From Gemmatimonadaceae bacterium (lineage in GTDB: Bacteria; Gemmatimonadota; Gemmatimonadetes; Gemmatimonadales; Gemmatimonadaceae): a stretch of 64,000 nt of DNA. Position 1 is the stretch's first letter. Each line of letters begins with the position of its first letter. The translations under genes were made by a program, and so were the position numbers. The stretch spans positions 36,262 through 100,261 of the forward strand of contig JAUQWM010000051.1 of NCBI GenBank assembly GCA_030835125.1, given 5' to 3'. Shown piece after piece: positions 22,746 through 31,346 of the stretch. The notes under the pieces are model-generated. The model saw only the letters and a program-made list of their open reading frames with translations. It was not told where the DNA came from and made no database searches.

Positions 22746-24431
22746 TCACTCGCAATAGGCGCCTGACTGGATCTCAATGACAAAGGAATCGATCGCTGGC
22801 GGCGAAAGGCCATCATTGACCGTCACCTGAAGCGTGAACGACGATCCGCTGTTGCTTGTGGTTAGATAGTCAATGTCACCGCCCACAGCGGACCCATTCT
22901 TCTTCCAGGCATACGAGTAGCTGCCGGTTCCGCCCGACGGAATCGCCCACCAAGTGCAGCTGATTCCCGAAGCCACCGAAGGCTGCCCGACGATCGTAAC
23001 GGAGAGCGGAGGAGGAGTATACTGGTAGTTAACTGCAGCTTTAGCGTTTATCAGGCCATAGCCGCTACGTTGAAAGCTCGCCATCGTGGTTGCAGTCTGC
23101 CGGACCCTGTAACGCAGTTGGGCGGCAGTTTCAGAAGGATGCGCCTCACGAAGCAGCATGAATACACCAGCAGCGACTGGCGTGGCATACGAAGTGCCAC
23201 TGACGGTGCCGGTCTTCCCTCCCTTGCAGACCCCCACAACCGACTGTGCGGGAGCTGAGATTTCGACGTTCCCTTCACCGTAGTTGTTGTAGACGGCCGT
23301 ATCCCCAGTCAGCGACGTGCCTCCGACTCCCACTACTTCTGGAAACGCGGCAGGCCAATTCCATTTGCCGGAGTTCGAGGTGTTCCCAGTCGAGTTCAAG
23401 AAGACCACATCATAATCGTAGTAGGCATTCAGGATCGTAGAGTACAGCGTGATGAGGTCCTCTGGTGGGGTACTATTCGACGTTACGTTCGACCAAGAGA
23501 GACTCATTACGCTCGCGAACTCGACTTCGTTGTCAACGGCGATCGCAACCGATGTCCAGTCAATTGCGCTGGTACTCGAGTCAGTGTACCAGGCTATCCT
23601 CGCTATCCGCGTCGGAGCATTGGGAGCGATCCCAATAGTTCCAATTGAGTTCCACCTTGCAGCTGCCACACCAACCACCGCGGTTCCGTGCAACCCTTCG
23701 TATGCGACATGGGTTGTGTCGTATATCGCGTACTCGTTCGCGTAGAGGTCGGGACCCGCTGGCAGGTACTGGCCGAAGGTGTGCGAAGCCTCGTCGACCC
23801 CGTCGTCGAACAACACCAGCGCCCGATCACTGTCTATATCACCAGTGGTAGTCACCCATACCGAGTCAGCTCGCACTTTGGTGACCTGCCAAGGCAACAC
23901 TTCCGGGTCGGTTGGTGATCCCGAAGACGTCGGAGTGCCTTCGTAGAAACACTGCCAGACATCGTCAGCCCGAGCCTCGGTGCTATTGCCATGTATGTAG
24001 TCAATCCAAGGCCGGTTCCGCAGTGCGAGCACGTTTGCTGGATCATTGACTCTTACAACTACCGCCGGGATGTGTTTGAAACGATACACCACTTCTCCCG
24101 CTGCCTCCGCCACCGTGTCCGAATAGGCCGATGCTGCCTCCTGGCTCAGAAGGCTGTGCCCGAAACGCGAAACCCCCGCTGTCTTTCCCGGAGACCTAAA
24201 TGCCACCGTAACAATATTGCCGCCGCGAGTGATACTCCGTCGAAGTGTCTCCTCATTCTGCGAGCGCAGCCTCAGCCGCATCTTCATCGCAAGGTCGGTT
24301 GATCTTAACTCACTCATCGCTGTTCCTGGGCGCGACCCGAGAACCACCGGCCTAACCTCGACGGGTCCGGGATCTTTGCAGGCTGCTCCGAGCAGCAGCA
24401 CCACCAACGCGCGCTCTGCACGTCCGTTCAT
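22746..24431 (-). CDS. Subtilisin-like serine protease lipoprotein (S8 family) with C-terminal Ig-like domain
   Basis: 561 residues from the ATG at 24431. Lipoprotein signal ends LLLGAAC (Cys18). Residues 60-155 resemble an I9-type inhibitor propeptide (VVYRFKHIPAVVVRVND). The catalytic triad is visible: Asp209 in LVLFDDGVD, His248 in EGLHGTAVVGVAA, Ser414 in SGTSYATPVAAG, with oxyanion Asn350 in LNSTGN. From about 485 the sequence (PPLSVTIVGQPSVASG, YSYAWKKNGSAVGG, FTLQVTVNDGLSPP) looks like an Ig/PKD-type module. Likely exported and surface- or periplasm-tethered. Base composition is clearly less G+C-rich than neighbouring housekeeping genes, suggesting acquisition. It lies between two members of a lipoprotein family. 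Family certain; target unknown. Confidence 0.92.
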   Translation of the reverse strand: MNGRAERALVVLLLGAACKDPGPVEVRPVVLGSRPGTAMSELRSTDLAMKMRLRLRSQNEETLRRSITRGGNIVTVAFRSPGKTAGVSRFGHSLLSQEAASAYSDTVAEAAGEVVYRFKHIPAVVVRVNDPANVLALRNRPWIDYIHGNSTEARADDVWQCFYEGTPTSSGSPTDPEVLPWQVTKVRADSVWVTTTGDIDSDRALVLFDDGVDEASHTFGQYLPAGPDLYANEYAIYDTTHVAYEGLHGTAVVGVAAARWNSIGTIGIAPNAPTRIARIAWYTDSSTSAIDWTSVAIAVDNEVEFASVMSLSWSNVTSNSTPPEDLITLYSTILNAYYDYDVVFLNSTGNTSNSGKWNWPAAFPEVVGVGGTSLTGDTAVYNNYGEGNVEISAPAQSVVGVCKGGKTGTVSGTSYATPVAAGVFMLLREAHPSETAAQLRYRVRQTATTMASFQRSGYGLINAKAAVNYQYTPPPLSVTIVGQPSVASGISCTWWAIPSGGTGSYSYAWKKNGSAVGGDIDYLTTSNSGSSFTLQVTVNDGLSPPAIDSFVIEIQSGAYCE

Positions 24432-24489
24432 GACTCCCCCTGTTAAGGTTCTCTTCGCTGGACAGGCCCCTCCGGAATTCCGGAGGTGT

Positions 24490-25470
24490 TCACGGCATCG
24501 TGTACGTCGTGGAACGGATTTCACCGCCCTCGTCCGCGTAGCTGACTCGCACCCACCCCCCAGGAGCGACAGCGACGGAGTCTAATCCCGGCGACTCCGA
24601 GTAGGATAACCGCAGAAGCGCCCTGAGTCTCCAAGGGGGGCAGGCTGGTGGCGGCACATCATCGCTTGCCACGCACAAGGGGCTGGAGAGGGAGTTGCCA
24701 ACGCTCACAGTTTCTGGCTGAGACAACAGCCTCCTCATCGCCTCGGCCGTGGATTTGAGTCCCGGTGGTACCAAGATTGTGTACCGTGCTCGAACGCCGG
24801 GGTAAGGCCCGTTCAACGGGAGTGGGTCTGGCAGCACGAATCGGTACGCGAATGAGCCGGTCACGAGCCGCGACAAGGACGCGATTCGACTGTCAGTGAG
24901 CGGAACGTCTGTCAGGAGCACCACGCTGTCGCACAGGTACCATTCGTACTCGTGTTGCCACCAAGGCGACCCCCCCGACTCTAGGGGACTCAGGCACGAT
25001 TCTGGTACCATGAGCACGGTGTCGCGCGTTCCGCGACTGCTCTCGACCATCAGAATCGATGGTCTCCACTCGAGACTAAACGATGAGTCAGGCACGTCGA
25101 CCGTCACGTACAGCATGGACGAATCAGGATCTGCCACATGCACGATACGAGGCGCCCCAAGCGCCATCGCCTGACGGGGCGTGGCGGGCGCTATCGGCGG
25201 CAATGCATCCGGACCGGTGGCCGACCTGCACTGCACGAGGACCAGAGCCGCCAACCCTAACGACTGTCGCAAGTAGCGCAATCCGATGCTCGCCGTAATG
25301 TCTTTCCCAGTATACGTCGACGCCTGCCTCCGCACCAGACGGGACGTATTTGGCAACGGGCCGCCTTTCGTCCGCGGTTTTGTGATTCGGGGAGCCCGCT
25401 CAATCGGAAAGGCACGCGCGCAAGCCGGGTCCCGACTGGACGCGCCTTCTTGGGATCCGGCACATTGCAT
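24490..25470 (-). CDS. Uncharacterised lipoprotein 2, intact member of a local paralogous family
   Basis: Function not recognised. The frame gives up to 326 residues, but a lipoprotein signal (SLGLAALVLVQC) occurs only about 75 residues in, so the true start is probably a TTG/GTG near 25280. The mature part has RSATGPDALPP, APRIVHVADPDSSMLYVTVD, EYEWYLCDSVVLLTDVPLTD, GPYPGVRARYTILVPPG, VPPPACPPWRLRA and ends GGWVRVSYADEGGEIRSTTY. Several Cys pairs could form disulfides. 58 bp upstream of the subtilase, same strand, so possibly co-transcribed with it. Confidence 0.75.
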   Translation of the reverse strand: MQCAGSQEGASSRDPACARAFPIERAPRITKPRTKGGPLPNTSRLVRRQASTYTGKDITASIGLRYLRQSLGLAALVLVQCRSATGPDALPPIAPATPRQAMALGAPRIVHVADPDSSMLYVTVDVPDSSFSLEWRPSILMVESSRGTRDTVLMVPESCLSPLESGGSPWWQHEYEWYLCDSVVLLTDVPLTDSRIASLSRLVTGSFAYRFVLPDPLPLNGPYPGVRARYTILVPPGLKSTAEAMRRLLSQPETVSVGNSLSSPLCVASDDVPPPACPPWRLRALLRLSYSESPGLDSVAVAPGGWVRVSYADEGGEIRSTTYTMP

Positions 25471-25559
25471 CGCCCCGCTGCCTAACGCCTTCCGCTCAGC
25501 GCGCCAAATGCCTCTGAGGGCACCCTTGCGGTTCGAGACTCACGGCAGTGATGCGGAGC

Positions 25560-25740
25560 CTTTGGCACTGACAAAATAGCGCCGCCGCAATTTCAACCAT
25601 AACGGGCTGCAGTCCGCTAGTTGACCGGATCGATTCGCTGAAGGGAGGCGCTTCCATCGCCTCTATACGCGTTTCTACTGTCCTAGGGAACAACAATTGC
25701 GCATGAACGCGCGTTCCCCAGAAGGGGCCGTACACTTCCA
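25560..25740 (-). pseudogene. Possible remnant of a third lipoprotein paralogue
   Basis: In one minus-strand frame the stretch GPFWGTRVHAQLLFPRTVET and RIEAMEAPP aligns with GPYPGVRARYTILVPPGLKS / TAEAMRRLL of lipoprotein 2. Only this short block matches; it is fused at about 25740 to a broken pyrF copy. The similarity is modest, so this call is tentative. Confidence 0.45.
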
Positions 25741-25982
25741 TCTCCGCCTCGATCATCGCCCGTCCGCAGAGCGGCTCGTCCGCCGAGCCCGTGGACCGTA
25801 GTCAGCGGTGCCCCGCCGGTCGCCGCGGAACGCGCGGCCGTCAGACCGCGTTTGGGATGTCGTGGACTTTAGTCGACGAAAGCTGTTTCCCTGCACCCCG
25901 CACAATGGCACGGCTCGCGTGAAGACTCCACGGCGCGAAAGGTGTCAGGGAGGTCAAGCATGACGATCGGGATCGGTGTCAT
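25741..25982 (-). pseudogene. Remnant of the 5' end of pyrF next to pyrD
   Basis: The ATG at 25982 overlaps the pyrD stop (ATGA) and begins MTPIPIVMLDLPDTFRAVES, which matches the intact pyrF start MNHGPIPIVALDVPDTARAM. Nucleotide similarity continues, with deletions, through GGGATGTCGTGGA to CTCGATCATCGCCCGTCC and then stops. This shows that pyrF once followed pyrD directly with translational coupling. Confidence 0.88.
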
Positions 25983-26920
25983 GTGGGCCATTCGACCGAA
26001 CCGGTCAGAGAGCCGACACTCGTCACCCCCCGCACCTCGCACCACGACGCCAGGTCGCGCAGCAGGCGTGGCGGCAGGCGCGGGTCCCGCATCGCCGCCG
26101 TCCCGACCGCGAAAGCCGTCGCCCCGGCCATCAGGTACTGCAGCGCATCGGTAGCACTCGCGATGCCCCCCACCCCGATGATTGGCGCCTTCGTCGCCCG
26201 GTATACCTTCCACGTCGCCAGCACCCCGATCGGCAGCAGGGCGCCGCCGCTCATCCCGCCCGTCCCGAAGCCTAACGCGGGCTTCCGTGCCTCCACGTCG
26301 ACCAGCAGCCCGGGCATCGTGTTCACCAGCGTCAGCCCCGTCGCCCCCGCGTCCAGGGCCACCTGCGCCGCCCGCGCGATGTCCGGCAGCGCCGGCGACA
26401 GCTTCACGAACATCGGCCGCCGCGTCGCGGCCCGCGCCCGGCTCACCACCTCGCGCAGCGCCTCCGGGTCGGCGCCGAACTCCATGCCCCCGGCCCGCAC
26501 GTTCGGACAGCTCACGTTCAGCTCATAGCCCGCGAAGCCCGCCGAGCCCTCCAGCCGCGCCACCACCTCGGCGAACTGCTCCACGCGGCTTCCTACCACG
26601 TTCACCAGGATCTTCGCGCGCTTCACGTGCGTCGCCAGCCACGGCAGGTGCTCATTCCGCACCGCATCCACGCCGGGATTGGCGAGCCCGATGGCGTTGA
26701 GCATCCCCGACGGGAACTCGGCCACCCGGGGCGCCGGAGCCCCGGCGCGCGGCTCCATACTCACCGCCTTGGTCACCAGGCCGCCGAGCCGCTCGAGGTC
26801 CATGACGCCCTCGAGCTCCCGGCCGTAGCCGGCGGTGCCCGAGGCGAGGAACAGCGGATTCTGGAGTGGGATCCCGGCCAGCTCGACGGCGAGTCGCGAC
26901 GTCGGCCCGGGAGCGTTCAT
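25979..26920 (-). CDS. pyrD: Dihydroorotate dehydrogenase, class 1B catalytic subunit
   Basis: 313 residues. The FMN TIM-barrel shows NPLFLASGTAGYG, KAVSMEPRAGAPAPRVAE, MLNAIGLANPGVDAV, the catalytic cysteine in ELNVSCPNVRAGG (class 1), FVKLSPALPDI, GGMSGGALLPI and GVGGIASATDALQYLMAGA. A Cys base and the overall form fit the NAD-linked 1B type, which normally needs PyrK; none is seen here. Start ATG overlaps the amidase stop by 4 bp. Intact despite the broken genes next to it. Confidence 0.95.
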   Translation of the reverse strand: MNAPGPTSRLAVELAGIPLQNPLFLASGTAGYGRELEGVMDLERLGGLVTKAVSMEPRAGAPAPRVAEFPSGMLNAIGLANPGVDAVRNEHLPWLATHVKRAKILVNVVGSRVEQFAEVVARLEGSAGFAGYELNVSCPNVRAGGMEFGADPEALREVVSRARAATRRPMFVKLSPALPDIARAAQVALDAGATGLTLVNTMPGLLVDVEARKPALGFGTGGMSGGALLPIGVLATWKVYRATKAPIIGVGGIASATDALQYLMAGATAFAVGTAAMRDPRLPPRLLRDLASWCEVRGVTSVGSLTGSVEWPT

Positions 26921-27786
26921 CGACCGCCGATCGTCGCGCCGCCGCGACGCGCGTAGTCGGTGAGGTACCTGCCCGTCGCGTCGGCGATCGCCACGGCCAG
27001 CTGTTGCTGCCCCTTGGCGCTGGCCAGCCAGGACGCCTCCGCCGCGTTGGTCCCGAAGCCGACCTCGACCAGCACCGCCGGCATGTGGGCCGCGATCAGG
27101 ACCGCGAAGCCTGCCTGCTTCACCCCCCGGTCCAGGCCGGACGGGTGTACCGGCTTCAGGCCCGCCTGCACCGTCGCGGCGAATTCGCTCGACTCGCGGA
27201 GGTACAGGTTCTGGACCATGTCGTTGAGGAGGAACGAGAGCGGGTCGCCGGGCTCGGCGTCGACATCCAGGAATCGGTCCGCCTCGTTCTCCATTTCGGC
27301 CACGCGCCGTTCGTCCTCGGTCTTGGCGTCAGAGAGGAAATATGTCTCGAAGCCACGCGCTGAACGAGGGTTCCGCCACCGGGGATTCGCCGCGTTCACG
27401 TGGATCGACAGGAAGAGCGTCGCGTTCGCATCGTTCGCGATCTTCCCCCGGTCCCGCAGCGCGATGAGGGTGTCCTTGCTCCGCGTCATCAGGACGTCGA
27501 TGCCGCGCGCCTTGAGCGCGTCCCGAACCCGCCGCGCCAGCGCCAGCGTGATGTCCGCCTCGTGAACCCTGGTCCGGGCCGTGGTGAGCCCGCTCATGCC
27601 ACGGTCCGGCCCGCCATGGCCGGCATCCACCACCACCAGGGCCTTGTTGGCCGGATCGCGAACGGTCGAGCGCGCTTCGCCCGCCGCGCCGGAACCGGCA
27701 GGGGACCGTGAGCCATTGCCGGCTTCCTGCGTCGCAGGAGACGAACCGGCAACCTGGAGTGCGAACAGGAGGGCGGCAGTAATCAT
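26917..27786 (-). CDS. N-acetylmuramoyl-L-alanine amidase (Amidase_3)
   Basis: 289 residues with a signal peptide ([20 protein letters not shown]). The catalytic domain has the zinc-binding [16 protein letters not shown], the downstream [13 protein letters not shown], and the late [17 protein letters not shown] with the catalytic Glu. It cleaves peptide stems from glycan in the periplasm, probably at division. Coupled by 4-bp overlaps to smpB upstream and pyrD downstream. Confidence 0.92.
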   Translation of the reverse strand: MITAALLFALQVAGSSPATQEAGNGSRSPAGSGAAGEARSTVRDPANKALVVVDAGHGGPDRGMSGLTTARTRVHEADITLALARRVRDALKARGIDVLMTRSKDTLIALRDRGKIANDANATLFLSIHVNAANPRWRNPRSARGFETYFLSDAKTEDERRVAEMENEADRFLDVDAEPGDPLSFLLNDMVQNLYLRESSEFAATVQAGLKPVHPSGLDRGVKQAGFAVLIAAHMPAVLVEVGFGTNAAEASWLASAKGQQQLAVAIADATGRYLTDYARRGGATIGGR

Positions 27787-28256
27787 CGTTTCCGGAATAC
27801 CCGCGCCATGTCGCGCTCCGCATCCCGGCGGCGCGCGTCATCGCGCTTGTCGTGGAGCTTCTTGCCCTTGGCCAGGGCGAGAGTGACCTTCGCCCGGCCA
27901 CGGCGGAAATAGAGTTCGAGGGGCACGAGGGTCAGGCCCTCGCGCTCGACGGCCCCGATGAGCCGACGAATCTCGCGCTGGTGAAGCAACAGCTTTCGCG
28001 TGCGGCCCGGCTCGTGGTTCACGTACCCCCCGCTGCCATACGGGGAAATGTTCGCGTTGAGGAGCCAGAGTTCGCCGTTCCGGACCACCCCATAGGCGTC
28101 CGTGATGTTCGCCCGGCCCTCACGCAGGGACTTCACCTCCGTACCGGTCAGGACCAGCCCGGCCTCGAAGGTGTCGAGGATCTGGTATTCATGACGGGCC
28201 ACGCGGTTCCGCGCGATGCTCTCCCGCCCGTCGTCATCGGCCTCGCTCTGTGCCAT
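27783..28256 (-). CDS. smpB: SsrA-binding protein SmpB
   Basis: 157 residues: [63 protein letters not shown] and the basic tail [20 protein letters not shown] identify SmpB, which delivers tmRNA to stalled ribosomes. The ATG at 28256 gives a normal-length protein. Overlaps the amidase start by 4 bp. No ssrA gene is seen in the window. Confidence 0.96.
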   Translation of the reverse strand: MAQSEADDDGRESIARNRVARHEYQILDTFEAGLVLTGTEVKSLREGRANITDAYGVVRNGELWLLNANISPYGSGGYVNHEPGRTRKLLLHQREIRRLIGAVEREGLTLVPLELYFRRGRAKVTLALAKGKKLHDKRDDARRRDAERDMARVFRKR

Positions 28257-28339
28257 CTCCGCCCGTTCCGGCGGCCGGGGGACCCGGCCCGCTCCCAGAA
28301 GTTAGGCAGGGCGGCGGGGACGCGGCAGTGCGGCCCCAC

Positions 28340-30439
28340 CTAACGCTTCGGGGTGCGCACCGGCGGGGCCATCGCCGGCCCCTGCGTGGACACGAGGCGC
28401 AGAGCCGTCGCGGCACGGCGATCCCCTGGCGCGCGGCGCAGCTTCGTGGACGACGGCAGCATCGTCCGGGCCAGCTGGGCCTGGATCGCCGCCATCGTGT
28501 TCAGTTCCTCGACGGAGCGCATGGTTGCGCGATCGGGCTGATGGAGCAGGTCACTCGCCTGGAAGTCGAGCGAGCCGTTCCACGCCGAGCGCGAAACGCC
28601 GCCGTAGAGATAGCGCACCATGACCGCCTCCGACTCGCGCTGGTAGCCGTCGGCGCCCAGGTAGCCCCTGGCGAAGAAGAAGGTGGCGCGGTCGGCGAGC
28701 CGCGGGTCCCACATCGGGCTCCCCAGCTCGAGGGACCGGTCCGCCTCGATGCCGAGCAGGTCGAGCACGGAGGGCGCGATGTCGATGTGCGAGGTCATCC
28801 ACTCGATCCGTTTCGTCGTCGCCAGCACGCCCGGCGCGTACAGCACCAGGGGGACATGGAAGGTGACGTCGTCGAGCGTGCCGGCATGGAACGGCGGATA
28901 CTCGCGTCGCGTACGCAGGCCGTGGTCCCCGAGCGCGACGATCAGGGTGCGATCGAGGCGTCCCTTCTCGCGGAGGAGGCTGACCAGTTCCCCGAGCATC
29001 GAGTCGACTTCCCCCAGGAGACCGAACCCGGCGCGGCATGTTTCGTCGCGGGTGCTCGACGCCTGGATGCCGGGCCACGGGCCGTGCGTCACCTGGGGGT
29101 TGAACGAGAACATGTAGCGCCGGTCGTCATCGATGGCCTGCCGGACCCGCGCTTTCAACTCGTTGAAGGACTCGCGATCGCGGACGCGCACCCAGTCGCG
29201 ATGGCTGTTGTCCAGCTCGAAGCCCTCCGGCTTCTCGTAGGCCGAGGGCGGGACTTCGTGTTCCAGGAATCCCAGCGCATCGTAGCGCAGCTCGTCCTCG
29301 GCCAGGGTGACCGGGCGCTCCGGGACAAACGCTACGGTCTCGTACCCCTCGATCGACGCCGAGTGAATGACCCCGGGGGCGCGGAGGTCGCGGCTCACGC
29401 GTCCGTACCGCTCGATCGCACCCCGGATGCCGTTCAGCGGATACCAGGACGAGAAGATCGACGAATAGGCGCGCCGCGAGTACGGATACGTGGAATAGTG
29501 CGCCGCCGGGAGGAACGCGGCGTGCTCGAGCGCCCGGAGGTTCGGCATCGCCTTGTCGGCGCCCGGCATCCCGTAGCACGCCTCGGGCGTGCTCTCGAGG
29601 AGCAGGAAGACGACGTCGTACCCGCGGGCCTTGCCGAAGTAGGGGGACCGCGCATTCGGCACCGGAGCGTTCGCGATCTTCGCGTACCGGGCGACGAGTT
29701 CTCGCGGCGTCAACCGTTCCAGCTCGGCCTCCGGGTCCACCGAACTGGCCCGGTCTACGAATGCAGTCAGCGCCGCGGAGGTGGCAGCTCGCTGGTACGG
29801 CGTGATCGGCACGTTACCGACCCAGGACGCCATGACGATCCCGGCGCCCGCGGCCACCAGGCCCCACGACGAGACCCGAGCGAGGGCGTCGAGGCGCCGC
29901 TTCGCCGCCTTCCGCTCGAGGACGTAGAGGGTGATGCAGGTCGCGGCCATCGCACCCAGCGACAGGAACAGCTTCAGGACCGTCTTCGAGGCCGCGTACT
30001 CGCTGATCAACTCCCTTCCAGGCCCGAAGAGTCCGTCGACCATCAGCCGCGCCGAGATGAACGTGCCGACCTCCCACCAGGCTTTCAGCTGGGAATAGAG
30101 GACGAGGAAGAGGCTGGTGGTGACGGCCCATGCCGCCAGCGCGCGCCAACGGGAAGGAACCACCTTCAGGAAGGCGATGTAGGCGATGCTGCCGACCACG
30201 CCAGCGAGGAGCACGTCGTCGCGGTAGAGCGCCACACGCTGGAGCGTCGAGAGCGCTCCGCCGTGTCCCTTTCCAAGCAGCTCCGCCAGGAAGTCGAATC
30301 CGCCGCCCTCGGCCACAAGGATCCGGTGCTTGAGCTTGATCGCGGCCAGCAGGACGAACGCCCACGGGGCGAGGTACAGGACGACCGGGAGTTCCCCGGT
30401 CCGGCCCGACGCTCGCGTTGTTTCTCCGGTGGGCTGCAT
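28340..30439 (-). CDS. Membrane sulfatase-fold enzyme, LtaS/phosphoethanolamine-transferase-like
   Basis: About 699 residues from the ATG at 30439. Five hydrophobic spans fill the first 210 residues (VVLYLAPWAFVLLAAI, VVGSIAYIAFLKVV, and others). The outer domain has YDVVFLLLESTPEACYG (metal Asp/Glu and nucleophile region), AHYSTYPYSRRAYSSIFSSW, FSFNPQVTHGPW and LIVALGDHGLRTR with SHIDIAPSVLDLLGI. This order fits transferases that move phospho-groups onto surface lipids or glycans; no C-x-P-x-R sulfatase motif. Substrate unknown. Resembles the enzyme at 7499 only at superfamily level. Confidence 0.85.
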   Translation of the reverse strand: MQPTGETTRASGRTGELPVVLYLAPWAFVLLAAIKLKHRILVAEGGGFDFLAELLGKGHGGALSTLQRVALYRDDVLLAGVVGSIAYIAFLKVVPSRWRALAAWAVTTSLFLVLYSQLKAWWEVGTFISARLMVDGLFGPGRELISEYAASKTVLKLFLSLGAMAATCITLYVLERKAAKRRLDALARVSSWGLVAAGAGIVMASWVGNVPITPYQRAATSAALTAFVDRASSVDPEAELERLTPRELVARYAKIANAPVPNARSPYFGKARGYDVVFLLLESTPEACYGMPGADKAMPNLRALEHAAFLPAAHYSTYPYSRRAYSSIFSSWYPLNGIRGAIERYGRVSRDLRAPGVIHSASIEGYETVAFVPERPVTLAEDELRYDALGFLEHEVPPSAYEKPEGFELDNSHRDWVRVRDRESFNELKARVRQAIDDDRRYMFSFNPQVTHGPWPGIQASSTRDETCRAGFGLLGEVDSMLGELVSLLREKGRLDRTLIVALGDHGLRTRREYPPFHAGTLDDVTFHVPLVLYAPGVLATTKRIEWMTSHIDIAPSVLDLLGIEADRSLELGSPMWDPRLADRATFFFARGYLGADGYQRESEAVMVRYLYGGVSRSAWNGSLDFQASDLLHQPDRATMRSVEELNTMAAIQAQLARTMLPSSTKLRRAPGDRRAATALRLVSTQGPAMAPPVRTPKR

Positions 30440-30539
30440 GAATGTGTTCAGGCGCAAGGTGTTACATGTTCGCTCACTGCCCGTCATCACTCCGTGACGA
30501 TGGTCACGGACTTTGGTCAAAAATGTCCCCGTTTGGCAT

Positions 30540-30569
30540 TTGACTGGACCCTGCGGCCCTGCTTACGTT
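30540..30569 (+). promoter_or_regulatory. Putative sigma-70 promoter for tRNA-Leu
   Basis: TTGACT (5 of 6 to consensus) at 30540-30545, then an 18-bp gap and a weak -10, TACGTT, at 30564-30569, about 9 bp before the mature tRNA 5' end. Confidence 0.4.
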
Positions 30570-30578
30570 CCGCCCCTC

Positions 30579-30662
30579 GCCGAAGTGGTGGAACTGGTAG
30601 ACGCGCTGCATTCAGGGTGCAGTGGGCGACAGCCCGTGGGGGTTCGAGTCCCCCCTTCGGCA
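30579..30662 (+). tRNA. tRNA-Leu (anticodon CAG)
   Basis: Acceptor arms GCCGAAG / CTTCGGC pair fully; anticodon stem CTGCA / TGCAG encloses TTCAGGG, giving CAG, which reads CUG. A variable arm (GGGCGACAGCCC) marks a class II tRNA, and GGTTCGAGTCC is the T-loop. The 3' CCA is not encoded. A strong terminator follows. Confidence 0.96.
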
Positions 30663-30678
30663 CTACATATGACACAAG

Positions 30679-30715
30679 ACGCGCCCCGCCGGAAGGCGTG
30701 GGCGCGTTTTTGTCG
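30679..30715 (+). terminator. Intrinsic terminator after tRNA-Leu
   Basis: Arms ACGCGCCC / GGGCGCGT extended internally by CGCC-GGAA-GGCG, followed by TTTTTGTC. A textbook rho-independent terminator. Confidence 0.92.
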
Positions 30716-30749
30716 TTATGTGTTAGGTGTTAGGTGTTAGGTGTTAGGT
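30715..30749. repeat. Heptamer array C (GTTAGGT)
   Basis: GTTATGT followed by four perfect GTTAGGT units, directly after the tRNA-Leu terminator. The unit is almost the same as the scattered word GTTAGGC found elsewhere in the window. Confidence 0.9.
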
Positions 30750-30776
30750 GCCGGGCGGCGAGTCCGTTAGGCGGTC

Positions 30777-31337
30777 TCAGCCATTGCGGGACCGCCAGGC
30801 CGAAGGCACCTGGTCCTCGGGGATCGCGGCAATCCCGAAGGCGCGGCGCAGCGCGTCCTGCGACGCCTCCACGTACCGGCGCACCACCGCGGCGGCGCGG
30901 GCAACGTCCTCGGCCTGCTCCTGCCAACGGGGCCCCCCGAGCAGCACCCGCCCGAGGCGCGACTCCAGGGGCTCGCCGGAAGTCCGGTCGGCGAACGCGC
31001 CTCGATAGGCGGTCAGTCGCTGGTCGAGCTGCCGTTCGGCGACCCGCACCATGCCGGCCGCCACGCTCCGGTCGAGCGCCAGCGCCTGCTTCATCTCCTT
31101 CGCCACCACCGAGCCGGTCCGGTCGTCGAGGGCGTCACGCTCCGCAACCAGCAGCGCCAGGGCACGGCGCGCGTATCGCAGCTCCCATCGGGCACGGTCG
31201 GCGTCCCCTTCCGTGGCGGACGCCGCGAGCCACTGCACGTCCTGTTCGTCCGGGTCGGAGGACGCGTCGGCGATGTACCGCCCGGCCGCGCCCCGCGCCT
31301 GCTCAGCGGCCCTGGATCGCCCGAACGGCCAGGCCAC
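30777..31337 (-). CDS. Uncharacterised protein, helical
   Basis: 186 residues with no family recognised. No signal peptide or membrane span. Mostly charged helices rich in Ala, Arg and Glu, for example DADRARWELRYARRALALLV and QEQAEDVARAAAVVRRYVEA, so it may be a small coiled-coil protein. It ends GIAAIPEDQVPSAWRSRNG. Lies 9 bp after the Rrf2 regulator gene and probably shares its transcript. Confidence 0.65.
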   Translation of the reverse strand: MAWPFGRSRAAEQARGAAGRYIADASSDPDEQDVQWLAASATEGDADRARWELRYARRALALLVAERDALDDRTGSVVAKEMKQALALDRSVAAGMVRVAERQLDQRLTAYRGAFADRTSGEPLESRLGRVLLGGPRWQEQAEDVARAAAVVRRYVEASQDALRRAFGIAAIPEDQVPSAWRSRNG

Positions 31338-31346
31338 CGCGCCGGC

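Noticed and set aside
28250..30733. 827-codon plus-strand frame that also covers tRNA-Leu
   Set aside because: Antisense to the membrane enzyme and running through a tRNA and terminator; not a gene.
30715..30749. Telomere-like repeat (GTTAGGT resembles TTAGGC/TTAGGG telomeres)
   Set aside because: Only five units of 7 bp, internal on a bacterial chromosome and one of many heptamer arrays with other units.
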